Positions 1 through 7,579 are shown, numbered from the stretch's first letter. The stretch is DNA of 8,525 nucleotides from an uncultured Lewinella sp. (GCA_938021455.1 CALIGP010000431.1:1-8525); one strand, 5' to 3'. Made by a program: numbers and translations. The notes: a model not told the origin generated them from the sequence alone.

Positions 1-190
1 ATACGAGCTACAAGCACCAAAGCAAGGGCTACTCGTCATTGGGGCAGAAGGCCCAGGGGTAAGTGAGGCGGCGCGGACGCAGGTGCAAAGATGGTTAACC
101 ATTCCGCCCGCTCCGGGGCGCCAGGCGGAGAGCTTAAACGCCGCCGTTGCGGCGGGGATTCTCTGTGGTGGGCTTAGGTTTGGGAAATAA
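1..190 (+). CDS. TrmH/SpoU-family RNA 2'-O-ribose methyltransferase, C-terminal end (5' truncated)
   Basis: An open frame enters from the left edge (first full codon at 2) and stops with TAA at 188-190, giving 62 visible residues. It carries two of the conserved SpoU motifs: LLVIGAEGPGVS (visible residues 10-21, the GxExxGxS motif) and IPPAPG...ESLNAAVAAGIL, with the S-L-N at visible residues 44-46. These motifs form the trefoil-knotted SAM-binding site of the SPOUT superfamily, which methylates the 2'-OH of a ribose in rRNA or tRNA. The N-terminal substrate-recognition part lies outside the window, so the target nucleotide and exact subfamily (TrmH, RlmB or another) cannot be decided. The C-terminus ends soon after the last motif, as is usual. 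The purine nucleoside phosphorylase gene follows on the same strand after 84 nt. Confidence 0.85.
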   Translation, partial: YELQAPKQGLLVIGAEGPGVSEAARTQVQRWLTIPPAPGRQAESLNAAVAAGILCGGLRFGK

Positions 191-192
191 AC

Positions 193-220
193 CCAGGCCT
201 CCATTGAAACTAATGGCTGG
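193..220 (+). terminator. Possible weak terminator hairpin after the methyltransferase gene
   Basis: CCATT (201-205) pairs with AATGG (212-216) around a 6-nt loop, and CCAG (193-196) pairs with CTGG (217-220) if the four bases GCCT bulge out. The hairpin starts 3 nt after the methyltransferase stop codon. It is followed by TGATTAGTTTA, which is only moderately T-rich. It could reduce readthrough into the downstream phosphorylase gene, but the bulge and poor T-tract make this weak. Confidence 0.25.
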
Positions 221-274
221 TGATTAGTTTACCCTATAGACCCATTTATCTGCTGACCAATAATTTAATCCTAC

Positions 275-1099
275 ATGTCTCTTTACAACGAAATTCAAGA
301 ATGCCTCGCCTTCATCCAAAAAAGGTCCACGACCAAGCCTAAGCTCGGTATCATTCTTGGCACGGGCCTGGGCTCCGTCGCTGACGATATCGTTGTAGAG
401 CGGGAATTCATCTACGGCCTTTTGCCTTACTTCTGTACGTCTACCGTAGACTCTCACCGAGGAAAGCTCATCTTGGGCACACTGCACGGCGTGCCGGTAG
501 TCGCCATGGCCGGCCGCTTACATTATTACGAGGGATACAGCATGCAGCAGTTGGCCTTCCCCGTCCGGGTACTCGCGGCTTTAGGCATTGAGCACCTCAT
601 TATCTCTAATGCCTCCGGTAGTGTAAATGCAGACATCGAAGCGGGCGACCTCATCTTCCTCCGTGATCACATCAACATGCAGCCGGAAAATCCGCTGCGG
701 GGTGCTAATGACGAACGCCTGGGCCCACGCTTCCCAGACATGCTAAACGCTTACGACCGGAAGCTCAATGCCTGGGCCATCGAGCGGGCGGCAGATCACG
801 GTCTCAAGGGCCATGAAGGCGTTTACCTCGCCCTTCCCGGCCCTAACTTGGAAACCCCCGCAGAGTATAAAATGGCCAATATCATCGGTGCAGACTGCAT
901 TGGCATGAGTACCGTACCAGAAGTTCTGGTAGCCCGTCACGCCGGCCTTCCTGTATTCGTTATCTCCGTCGTTTCTAACAAATGCTTTCCCATTGCAGAG
1001 ATACAGCCTACGACGGTAGAAGACGTGATTGAAACGGTCAAAACCGTCGAAGGAAAGTTGCGCAAACTAATGAACGAGGTGGTACAGAAGCTAGGCTAA
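275..1099 (+). CDS. punA: Purine nucleoside phosphorylase (trimeric, class I type)
   Basis: The 274-residue product matches the length of trimeric (PNP/MTAP family) purine nucleoside phosphorylases. These cytoplasmic enzymes cleave inosine, guanosine and their deoxy forms with phosphate to give the free base and (deoxy)ribose-1-phosphate in purine salvage. Visible landmarks are the phosphate-loop GTGLG (29-33), H61, GRLHYYEGY with H83, NASGS (112-116), DHIN (131-134), LPGPNLETPAE with the base-binding Glu at E197, GMSTVPEVLVARH (210-222) with M211, and SNK with N235, the Asn that contacts the purine. The family motif is commonly NAAGG; here it is NASGS, a mild change. ATG at 275 gives the expected N-terminus, and the AT-rich leader without a Shine-Dalgarno sequence suits Bacteroidota. 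The gene converges on the thioredoxin-like gene 109 nt away. It could be co-transcribed with the methyltransferase upstream. The symbol punA is used by homology; deoD normally names the hexameric type. Confidence 0.93.
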   Translation: MSLYNEIQECLAFIQKRSTTKPKLGIILGTGLGSVADDIVVEREFIYGLLPYFCTSTVDSHRGKLILGTLHGVPVVAMAGRLHYYEGYSMQQLAFPVRVLAALGIEHLIISNASGSVNADIEAGDLIFLRDHINMQPENPLRGANDERLGPRFPDMLNAYDRKLNAWAIERAADHGLKGHEGVYLALPGPNLETPAEYKMANIIGADCIGMSTVPEVLVARHAGLPVFVISVVSNKCFPIAEIQPTTVEDVIETVKTVEGKLRKLMNEVVQKLG

Positions 1100-1149
1100 T
1101 TTTGCCTGCTGAATAATTGGGCTCATTCGTTAACGAGCGACATAAATAC

Positions 1150-1184
1150 CGAAGCGGTAACGGACATTGTCCGGTACCGCTTCG
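1150..1184. terminator. Hairpin between convergent genes, probable bidirectional terminator
   Basis: The arms 1150-1164 and 1170-1184 form a 15-bp stem with a single mismatch (A1160 against G1174) around the 5-nt loop CATTG. The hairpin sits in the 109-nt gap between the phosphorylase stop (1099) and the thioredoxin-like stop (1209), both of which point toward it. Neither side has a strong T-tract: ATAAAAGG follows on the plus strand and GTATTTATG on the minus strand. Position and stem strength argue for termination or 3'-end protection for both genes. Confidence 0.6.
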
Positions 1185-1208
1185 ATAAAAGGACGTCTGT
1201 AAAAGCTA

Positions 1209-2372
1209 TTATTCCTTCAACAGCTTCTCTGTGTCTTCGTAAGGAACGCCCATTTCCTTGGCCAGGGCAATGGCTTTCTCAGCGGTTTCTACCGCTTTAG
1301 CCCGATTACCGTTCTTGTTGTAAAGCCAGGCCAGGGTGTCGAGGTTAGCATACCCTTCGTCCAGTTCAACCGACTTCATGGCCCAAGTCAGTGCCACTTT
1401 AAGGGCATCAGGGTCTTCGCTATTCTCAAAAACATTCCAGGCGGCGGAGTTGAGTTCATTAGAATCTTCGCTGGGGTAAGCTTTAAAGTAAGCTAAGGCC
1501 GCAGGCACGTAAGCTTCCATATTCCGGCTTTGCTCAGCGTGCAACATACCGTAGTGCGCCATCAGGCGATCTTTGATTGGTGCGGCCCACTTAATGTAAG
1601 TAGCTTCCATTTTCTCTGCCGGGGGCAGGGCACGCGCTCCGGCTTCTTTCATGTACTTCGTGATGAGTGCGCGTTGCATGGTCATTACGAATTGACCCGC
1701 ACCGCCGGCCTCCATGGCTTCGTCGGCGTGCTCTACGAGGTAGATCATTCTCTTATCTCCAGGCTCGCCGGGGTTAGCGAGTAGCATGGTCATAATTTCT
1801 GGGCTAGACCAATCCTCCTGGGTGTCCAGGTAGGTGGAGATCACTTCGCCGGCACGCTCTTGCTCGTAGACATCCGTCAGCGTTTGAGCGTACATTTTCA
1901 CGAATTCAGGATTTCGCTCACCGCCACTGTAGCGCTTGTTGAGGGCGCCCAGGTTATCGGGGCTCACCGCAACGTCCGCCAATGCCAGGAATTGCTCCTG
2001 CGGGATGTAACCAAGTCCTTTGTGAACGATGTCGCCGTCACCATCCACGAAGAGGTAGGTAGGGTAAGCGGCCACGTTATAGCGCTTAGCCAACGCAGGG
2101 CCTTCCCCCTTTTCCATATCGAATTTGGCGTTAATGAAACGCTCGTTGTAGACTTCTCCAACTTCGGGCAGGGGAAAAACCTTGGCGGCCATCATTTTGC
2201 AGGGGCCACACCATGTGGTGTAGGCGTCGATAAAAATTACCTTGTCTTCAGCTTTGGCCTGAGCGAGGAGTTCTTCAAAAGGTTTCTCCACGAATTCCAT
2301 TCCGTCTCCCTTTTCCTGGGCGGATAAAGAGAAGGCAAACAAGAAGAGTAGTAAGTAGAAGGAGTACTTCAT
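1209..2372 (-). CDS. Secreted thioredoxin-fold protein with C-terminal TPR-like region
   Basis: The 387-residue product starts with a cleavable-looking signal peptide (MKYSFYLLLFLFAFSLSAQ, 1-19), so it should act in the periplasm. Residues about 30-135 form a thioredoxin domain of the DsbD-gamma/Thioredoxin_7 style, with the redox motif WCGPCK (54-59) and the cis-proline in AAYPTY (P104). Both cysteines are present, so it could act as a thiol:disulfide reductase or oxidase. The remaining ~250 residues are mostly helical by composition; residues about 307-375 look like TPR repeats (for example LDTLAWLYNKNGNRAKAVETAEKA around 344-367), which suggests a protein-binding arm. The partner and reaction direction are unknown. 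No lipobox is visible. It lies downstream of susD on the same strand but 278 nt away, past a strong terminator, so it is probably transcribed alone. Confidence 0.85.
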   Translation of the reverse strand: MKYSFYLLLFLFAFSLSAQEKGDGMEFVEKPFEELLAQAKAEDKVIFIDAYTTWCGPCKMMAAKVFPLPEVGEVYNERFINAKFDMEKGEGPALAKRYNVAAYPTYLFVDGDGDIVHKGLGYIPQEQFLALADVAVSPDNLGALNKRYSGGERNPEFVKMYAQTLTDVYEQERAGEVISTYLDTQEDWSSPEIMTMLLANPGEPGDKRMIYLVEHADEAMEAGGAGQFVMTMQRALITKYMKEAGARALPPAEKMEATYIKWAAPIKDRLMAHYGMLHAEQSRNMEAYVPAALAYFKAYPSEDSNELNSAAWNVFENSEDPDALKVALTWAMKSVELDEGYANLDTLAWLYNKNGNRAKAVETAEKAIALAKEMGVPYEDTEKLLKE

Positions 2373-2398
2373 AATGTAGGTTAGTAGTAGTTGTGTGC

Positions 2399-2406
2399 CG
2401 AAAGTA
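2399..2406 (-). promoter_or_regulatory. Candidate -7 element for the thioredoxin-like gene
   Basis: On the minus strand TACTTTCG matches the Bacteroidota -7 consensus TAnnTTTG at all but one fixed position. It ends 26 nt upstream of the ATG, which would give a leader of about 20 nt. No good TTTG -33 element lies 19-21 nt upstream; the nearest T-run (GTTTTA, plus-strand 2430-2435) is about 24 nt away. This is a weak call. I see no gene in the rest of the 2373-2650 gap apart from the susD terminator. Confidence 0.25.
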
Positions 2407-2587
2407 AGGGGTTTTCCGGCCGTTGCTCCTAAAACGGGGACATCTTTAAGATAATTGTAAGGGTCACGATAGCTTAAACAGCGGAAAAGCAGATGCGGTT
2501 AGTCTGATTGCTGAGAAAAATCGAAGTATTAGATGCGACGCTTCTTTGCCTTCTAAGCTCCCCTTTGCACCTGCGCACCGTCGCCCT

Positions 2588-2630
2588 CCAAAACAAAAAT
2601 GGGCCACCTTCCTGAAGGAAGGCAGCCCAT
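2588..2630 (-). terminator. Intrinsic terminator of the susCD operon
   Basis: In the minus-strand transcript, about 20 nt after the susD stop, ATGGGC and CCTTCC pair with GGAAGG and GCCCAT across a 2x2 internal loop and a 4-nt loop (2599-2630). The stem is followed directly by TTTTTGTTTT (plus-strand A-run 2590-2599). A GC-rich stem plus a T-tract right after the last gene is the classic Rho-independent form. It separates susCD from the thioredoxin-like gene. Confidence 0.85.
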
Positions 2631-2650
2631 GTTTTACGAATCAGAAAATA

Positions 2651-4177
2651 TTAGTTATACCCAACGTTCTGGTCCTCTTGATTGATGTTCGGGTTAGTGA
2701 TCAACTCCTGGAGCGGAATGGGGAAGAGAAGGTCTTTTTCACTGAAGCAAGACTTAAAGTCAGCCATGTTGATCAGCCCTGCCTCATGCCAGCGCTTGAG
2801 GTCACGTCCTCTTACTTGTTCTGAAGCCAGTTCCACCTCTCGTTCGTGCATAACGGCCATGATGACCTCTGATTGAGATCCATTGGGAATGCGGCTGTCT
2901 TCAATGTTTGGAATACCGACGCGGTCACGCACTTGATTGACGTAGCCTCGTGCAGCGTCCAGATTACCATCACGAGCCTCAATTTCTGCCAATAAAAGCA
3001 GAATATCCGCATAGCGCTGAATGACATGGTTGGTCGTTGTCGTATAGTAGCCACCAGGATTACGTGCGTAGTAGACACAATACTTATACCAGTTCACGAA
3101 TACTTCCGTCCCGTGATAATCTACCATTGGGCCATTAGCGTTGATGGAGAGCGTCTCCGTACCGTTAGCGTAGCTATCTCCTTCAAAAATCACGGTCTGC
3201 GCCAGGCGAGGGTCGGTAAAAGCATCCCCATTGATTTCATTCTCGAAAGCATTGATGATGTTGGAAGAGGGTGTAACGTTACGCCATGCCGGGCCATATT
3301 CCTGAGCACGGACGGACTTAGCGTTCGTACCGTCACCAGAACCAGCGTTCCAGTTGTAATCACCAATCGGGGCGTACACGACCTCAAACAGGCTTTCTCC
3401 GGTGAAATCATTCTCCTCCGTGAAGCTGTCAAAAAAGTTTTCGTTCAGGCTGTACTGATTAGAATTCACCACGGCCATTGCCGCTGTTTTGGCTGCCGGT
3501 AGGTTGTTGGACTGCATAAAGCTACGGGCCAGTATGCCAAAGGCAGCACCGCGGGTAGTACGGCCAAGGTTATCTCCATCGCGGGAGTCAGGCAGATTAT
3601 CAGCAGCGAACTGCAAGTCAGCCTGTGCCTGAGCAAACACCTCCGAACGAGGGCTACGCGGCAAAGAAGACTCTGGGTTCGATACGCGTTGCAGGTAAAT
3701 AGGAGCTCCTCCATAGAGCGTAGCCAATTCGTTGTAAGCCCATCCGCGCAGAAAGCGAACTTCGCCAAGCAAACTGTTCTTGATGGATTCGTCAACGGTA
3801 GTATTTCCTTCGATCCCCTCGATGGCGGTGTTTGCCCGATGAATCATCAAGTATAGTGTGCTCCACATGCCGCCAATCTCGCCAGCCGTTGGGGTCTGCT
3901 GGCAGTTATTGACCTGTTGGCCAACGGGAAACAAAGCAGACGTTCCCGCGTGGGCATCGTCACTAAGGTCGTGAAGAAACCAGTAAAGACGGCCAACCAG
4001 ATTACCCGAACGCAGCGGCGCATAAACGGATAGCACGGTGGATTCAAGCTGACCTTCTGTTTCGAAGAAGCTTTCAGGAACGACCCGGTTGGGGTCAAGT
4101 TGGACAAGATCGTCTTCGTTACAGCCATAAGCCACAACGAATACTATTGCTAGTAATAATATTAATCTCTGTTTCAT
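2651..4177 (-). CDS. susD: RagB/SusD-family nutrient-binding outer-membrane lipoprotein
   Basis: This 508-residue protein is the surface lid that binds glycans or other nutrients above the SusC barrel. The N-terminus is a lipoprotein signal, MKQRLILLLAIVFVVAYGC, with the lipidated Cys at 19. Cys19 is followed by NEDD, an acidic stretch like the Bacteroidota lipoprotein export signal that sends proteins to the cell surface. Typical SusD features follow: LDP...PESFFETEGQLE (about 28-45), a TPR-like helical core, RYADILLLLAEIEARDG from R388, the EREVELASEQ...GRDLKRW block from about 445, and a C-terminal FPIP from F485 with NPNINQ...GYN at the end. Length is normal for the family and there is no sign of damage. 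It is the second gene of the operon, 106 nt after susC, with a strong stem-loop in the gap and a terminator after the stop. The ligand cannot be predicted, because no sugar-cleaving enzyme is nearby. The symbol marks the family, not the starch substrate. Confidence 0.94.
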   Translation of the reverse strand: MKQRLILLLAIVFVVAYGCNEDDLVQLDPNRVVPESFFETEGQLESTVLSVYAPLRSGNLVGRLYWFLHDLSDDAHAGTSALFPVGQQVNNCQQTPTAGEIGGMWSTLYLMIHRANTAIEGIEGNTTVDESIKNSLLGEVRFLRGWAYNELATLYGGAPIYLQRVSNPESSLPRSPRSEVFAQAQADLQFAADNLPDSRDGDNLGRTTRGAAFGILARSFMQSNNLPAAKTAAMAVVNSNQYSLNENFFDSFTEENDFTGESLFEVVYAPIGDYNWNAGSGDGTNAKSVRAQEYGPAWRNVTPSSNIINAFENEINGDAFTDPRLAQTVIFEGDSYANGTETLSINANGPMVDYHGTEVFVNWYKYCVYYARNPGGYYTTTTNHVIQRYADILLLLAEIEARDGNLDAARGYVNQVRDRVGIPNIEDSRIPNGSQSEVIMAVMHEREVELASEQVRGRDLKRWHEAGLINMADFKSCFSEKDLLFPIPLQELITNPNINQEDQNVGYN

Positions 4178-4203
4178 GATCGAGATATTGAATTTGATGA
4201 GTT

Positions 4204-4276
4204 AAAAAATGCACAATCGCTTAGCTAACAACAAGATACCAACTCCATGGCTCCTTGTTGTTAGCTGGATTGTTGC
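4204..4276 (-). terminator. Intercistronic stem-loop with T-tract between susC and susD
   Basis: A perfect 13-bp inverted repeat (4223-4235 with 4254-4266) encloses an 18-nt loop. The stem continues outward beyond a small internal loop with CAATC (4214-4218) pairing GATTG (4268-4272), and then a few more pairs with a one-base bulge down to 4211/4276. In the minus-strand transcript the extended stem is followed by A and then six T residues (plus-strand A-run 4204-4209). This has the form of an intrinsic terminator starting 7 nt after the susC stop codon. It may partly end transcription so that susC mRNA exceeds susD mRNA. Alternatively it may be a stability hairpin protecting the susC 3' end. 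Confidence 0.55.
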
Positions 4277-4283
4277 CTGTACG

Positions 4284-7200
4284 TTAGAATCCGACTTGAG
4301 CGCCGAATAGGAATGATTTTGCTTGCGGGTAGACACCATTGTCGAAACCAGTAGCAGAAAGACCGCCAGCAATTTCAGGGTCGAGGCCGGAATAGCCCGT
4401 AAGCGTTAGTAAGTTTTGGCCCGTGACGAAGAGTCTCAGACTGGAAAGGCCGCTATTGGCCCCGAAGTCAAAGTTGTAACCGATGGTTAAGTTTTTCACC
4501 CGCAAATAGGAGCCATCTTCCAGGAAGCGATCAGAGACTCGGCGGTTATTGTTCGGGTCATTGAGAGCGATCCGTGGAATATCCGTACTCGTGTTCTGCG
4601 GTGTCCAGGCATCAAGGACTCCCGTGCCAACATTAAACAGACGATTCGTCTGAGACAGTAAGGATGCCATACCGTTGTAAACGTCGTTCCCCTGGGTCCC
4701 CTGGAAGAAGAGACTGAAATCGAACTTGCGATAAGTACCGCTGAAGTTGACACCGTAGGTAAAGTCTGGCAGGTAGCTTCCCAAGATGGAGCGATCGTCG
4801 GCGGTGATCAAACCATCGCCATTAAGATCGACGAATTTGACGTCACCAGGAGAGGTGTCTTCCACCTGATAGAAATTACCATCACCGGCTGCAGCGTTTA
4901 GAGCGTCGATTTCCGCCTGATCCTGGAACAAACCATCCGTCTGGAAGCCATAGAAGCTAAAGATGGGATCACCAACACGAGTGATGGTGGAGTTAAAGTC
5001 GCCGGTATAAGCAGGTTGGTTATTCCTCAACAGTACATCGTCTTCGCTTGACAGGCGAAGTACCTCATTGGTGTTGTTACTCAGGTTAGCTTTGACGGAC
5101 CACTGGAAGTCCCCCGTCCGTGGGCTCACGTATTCTGCCTGAAATTCAATACCCGAATTGCTCATAGCACCTACGTTCTGCAAGGTCGAACCTACACCTA
5201 CCGACGGTGGAAGCTGGACACTAAGAATGAGGTTATCGACCTCCCGGTTGTAGTACTCTGCACTGAAATTGAGTCGATTATTCAGGAAGCCGACATCTAC
5301 ACCAACGTTCAACATATCCGTTAGCTCCCAACGAAGCTGGTCGTTGGCCAATTGATTAATGAAGGTTCCGATGGGCTGTGCTCCCGTACCGAATACCGGA
5401 CCAAAACTGGAGTTGATCGGTGCCTGAAAGCTAAAGGGTCCAAGACCGATCGACCCCGTACGACCGTAACTAGCTCTCGCTTTAAGAAAGCTAACGGCAG
5501 TATTCTGCAAGAAGGGTTCTTCGCTAATATTCCAGCTAACGGCAGCAGCGGGAAAATTCTCGAATTGATTACCAGGTGCAAAGATCGAAGAACCATCCCG
5601 GCGGAAACTGAGCGTTGCGTAATACTTCCCCTTGAAGCCATAAGTAGCCCTACCGACAAAGGATTGAAGGACAGTAGTACTGAGACTGCTATTAGCCGTT
5701 GGGTTAGTTCCACCCGCAATGACGTTAATCGAGTTCGTCGACTGCTCAGCAGAGGCAGAAACTGAATTATTGTAACTCTCCTGAACCTCTGCAACTACGG
5801 TAGCATCAATGCTGTGATCACCCAGAATGTTTTTATAGATTAGCGGCCCATTATAAAGCGGACTATAATTATTACTACGGTTAGAGTTGATCTGATTCGT
5901 GACACTAGGAACCGTAGACTGATAGATCGGATTAAAACTATCCCCACTAAATTGCTGATAGTTCGCTCCGTAAAGCGCCCGAGCCGTTAAGCCTTTAAAC
6001 AAGTCGTATTCCAAATAGACCGTTCCCAGCGTCTTAAATACGCGGTTAACGTTGGTCAACAGATTAGCGGCCAGTACGGGGTTACCGGGGTCAGCACTAT
6101 CCAGGCTTTGATCCGCTCCAGAAAACCCCCCGATGTTATCATTGTCGAAAATGGGCTGGTAGGGGATGGATTGAACCGCTTGTAATAACTGTGTTCTACC
6201 ACCCAACTGGCTTTCCAGGAAGCGCTCATCACGGACAAGGAGTAGTTTCTGTCCGAAACGAAATTTGTCGCTGCTCCCAATTTTATGTTCTGAGTTAATG
6301 CGGAAGTTATACCGATCATACGGAGCGCCAATCATCACACCTTCTTGCTTCAGGTACCCCAGGGAAGCAAACACTTTGGAACGATCACTTCCTCCGGCAA
6401 GACTCAGGTGATTTTGCGTCAAAAAACCATCCTGGAAAATAGCATCCTGCCAGTCCGTATTCGTATTCCGGAAAGATTGCCCACTACCATCATTAACCGT
6501 AGCGCTCAGATCACGGGCCAGCGGCATCCCGGAAAGGGTTTCCGCATAGTTGATGTATTGCTCGGTGTTGAGCAGGTCAAAACGTCTGTTCTGGGTTTGA
6601 ATTCCCACCGTGGAGCTTAACGAAAGCTTCAGGTCCTGATTGTAGCCTCCCTGCTTAGTTTCAATAAGGATGACGCCATTCGAGGCGCGGGAACCATAAA
6701 TGGCGGTTGCCGAAGCATCTTTTAGCACGGTAAAGGACTCAACGTCCCGGCTATCAAATTGATTCAAGCCACCAGCACCGGGCACACCGTCAACAACATA
6801 AAGCGGACCGGAACCAAAGCTGATGGAGCCAATGCCCCTAACCTGAATGATGGGTGCTTGCCCGGGAGCACCACCACCGGTTACCTGTACACCTGCCAGG
6901 CGGCCCTGAACGGCTTCCCCAAGATTAGCAACGGTGAGTGCACTTACCTCTTTGGCCCCAATAGAACTTACCGCTCCGGTGATGGATTCTTTGGTCGTAC
7001 TCCCATAACCAATAACAAGGACCTCGCCAAGCACATTATCGTCGCTTAGTAAAACTACGTTGATGCTCGACTTACCCGCAACGGCAATCTCTTGTGCCTC
7101 AAAGCCAAGGTAAGAGAAACGCAGCGTAGCATCCGATGGAGCATTGATGGAATAGTTACCATCCAAGTCAGTAACCGTACCGGAGCTGGTACCAACAACG

Positions 7201-7331
7201 GTGATGTTTACCCCGGGAAGGCCGATGCCATCCTGGTCAGCAACTGTTCCGGATAGCTGGGCCAAAGCAGTTGCAGTAAAGAAGAGCAGCAGAGAAAGTG
7301 TGCCCCCAAGTTTTAAAAATAGTTTTCGCAT
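4284..7331 (-). CDS. susC: SusC/RagA-family TonB-linked outer-membrane transporter
   Basis: The 1015-residue product is a TonB-dependent barrel that imports large nutrients through the outer membrane with its SusD partner. Domains in order are: signal peptide (1-24, cut after TALA); a carboxypeptidase-regulatory-like beta domain (about 27-95, LSGTVADQDGIGLPGVNITV to VVLL); a TonB-box-like segment VLGEVLVIGYG (100-110); the plug (about 111-228) with VRGIGSI (164-170), PLYVVDGVPG (176-185) and LKDASATAIYGSRASNGVIL (203-222); then the 22-strand-type barrel. The barrel holds the SusC-typical DLNGDGLITADDR (from D835), a calcium-loop-like motif. The protein ends in FGAQVGF, with the terminal Phe used for barrel assembly. 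There is no STN domain before the plug, so direct signalling to an anti-sigma factor is not expected. Length is normal and the frame is intact. It is first in the operon with susD, behind a roughly 240-nt leader. Confidence 0.95.
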   Translation of the reverse strand: MRKLFLKLGGTLSLLLFFTATALAQLSGTVADQDGIGLPGVNITVVGTSSGTVTDLDGNYSINAPSDATLRFSYLGFEAQEIAVAGKSSINVVLLSDDNVLGEVLVIGYGSTTKESITGAVSSIGAKEVSALTVANLGEAVQGRLAGVQVTGGGAPGQAPIIQVRGIGSISFGSGPLYVVDGVPGAGGLNQFDSRDVESFTVLKDASATAIYGSRASNGVILIETKQGGYNQDLKLSLSSTVGIQTQNRRFDLLNTEQYINYAETLSGMPLARDLSATVNDGSGQSFRNTNTDWQDAIFQDGFLTQNHLSLAGGSDRSKVFASLGYLKQEGVMIGAPYDRYNFRINSEHKIGSSDKFRFGQKLLLVRDERFLESQLGGRTQLLQAVQSIPYQPIFDNDNIGGFSGADQSLDSADPGNPVLAANLLTNVNRVFKTLGTVYLEYDLFKGLTARALYGANYQQFSGDSFNPIYQSTVPSVTNQINSNRSNNYSPLYNGPLIYKNILGDHSIDATVVAEVQESYNNSVSASAEQSTNSINVIAGGTNPTANSSLSTTVLQSFVGRATYGFKGKYYATLSFRRDGSSIFAPGNQFENFPAAAVSWNISEEPFLQNTAVSFLKARASYGRTGSIGLGPFSFQAPINSSFGPVFGTGAQPIGTFINQLANDQLRWELTDMLNVGVDVGFLNNRLNFSAEYYNREVDNLILSVQLPPSVGVGSTLQNVGAMSNSGIEFQAEYVSPRTGDFQWSVKANLSNNTNEVLRLSSEDDVLLRNNQPAYTGDFNSTITRVGDPIFSFYGFQTDGLFQDQAEIDALNAAAGDGNFYQVEDTSPGDVKFVDLNGDGLITADDRSILGSYLPDFTYGVNFSGTYRKFDFSLFFQGTQGNDVYNGMASLLSQTNRLFNVGTGVLDAWTPQNTSTDIPRIALNDPNNNRRVSDRFLEDGSYLRVKNLTIGYNFDFGANSGLSSLRLFVTGQNLLTLTGYSGLDPEIAGGLSATGFDNGVYPQAKSFLFGAQVGF

Positions 7332-7429
7332 AATCTAGTTAGTGTTTAGGTAGATAGAATCTGTATAATCACCTGAGGTGAGGACCAGAGAAATACAGAA
7401 AAGGCAGTTGAATTAATACAAGTATGGTA

Positions 7430-7578
7430 GCCCGGGCCAACGGGCATCGGAGCCTAATGGCTCTTTACGGTATGGAGGTGGGACAAACGTTTCTCCCTCG
7501 GTACGGTGTTGCACAGCCAGGAGAATATGGCCTGGGTGCTGGCTTGATTTTGCAGATCAGTTGGAGAATTCCAACACC
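7430..7578 (-). promoter_or_regulatory. Hairpin-rich 5' leader of susC mRNA
   Basis: If the promoter at 7580-7611 is right, the susC mRNA has a leader of roughly 240 nt. Its first 140 nt contain several stems: TTGGA/TCCAA at the very 5' end (7561-7565 with 7570-7574); GCAC+CCAGG with CCTGG+GTGC and a 2-nt bulge (7511-7539); a GGGA/TCCC stem (7480-7497); GAGCC/GGCTC with a 4-nt loop (7450-7463); and GCCCG/CGGGC with a 6-nt loop (7430-7445). In addition, a 7-nt GGTGTTG (7505-7511 on the plus strand) matches CAACACC (7572-7578). That pairing competes with the 5'-end hairpin and the bulged stem. The layout could serve post-transcriptional control. I match it to no known riboswitch class. Confidence 0.35.
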
Positions 7579-7579
7579 C

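Noticed and set aside
175..182. TAGGTTTG, an exact match to the -7 consensus TAnnTTTG before the phosphorylase gene
   Set aside because: It lies in the last codons of the methyltransferase gene and has no TTG/TTTG at about 19-21 nt upstream; a single 8-base match is easily chance.
1127..1136. Palindrome TCGTTAACGA after the phosphorylase gene
   Set aside because: A 10-bp palindrome without spacer cannot fold well as a hairpin, lies between convergent gene ends where no promoter is needed, and may be chance next to the clearer hairpin at 1150-1184.
1860..2327. 155-codon plus-strand open frame
   Set aside because: It is antisense to the thioredoxin-domain coding region, which has the WCGPCK motif and a signal peptide.
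2546..2824. 92-codon plus-strand open frame
   Set aside because: It runs through the susD terminator and the antisense of the well-supported susD C-terminus; its sequence has no family-like pattern.
3026..3502. 158-codon plus-strand open frame
   Set aside because: It lies wholly antisense to susD, which is intact and strongly supported.
7516..7536. Possible B12 (cobalamin riboswitch) box: AGCCAGGAGA on the plus strand upstream of a TonB-type gene
   Set aside because: The match ends after ten bases (ATATGG instead of ACCTGCC), it is on the strand opposite to susC, and the other conserved riboswitch elements are missing. The same bases are explained by the GCAC/CCAGG stem.
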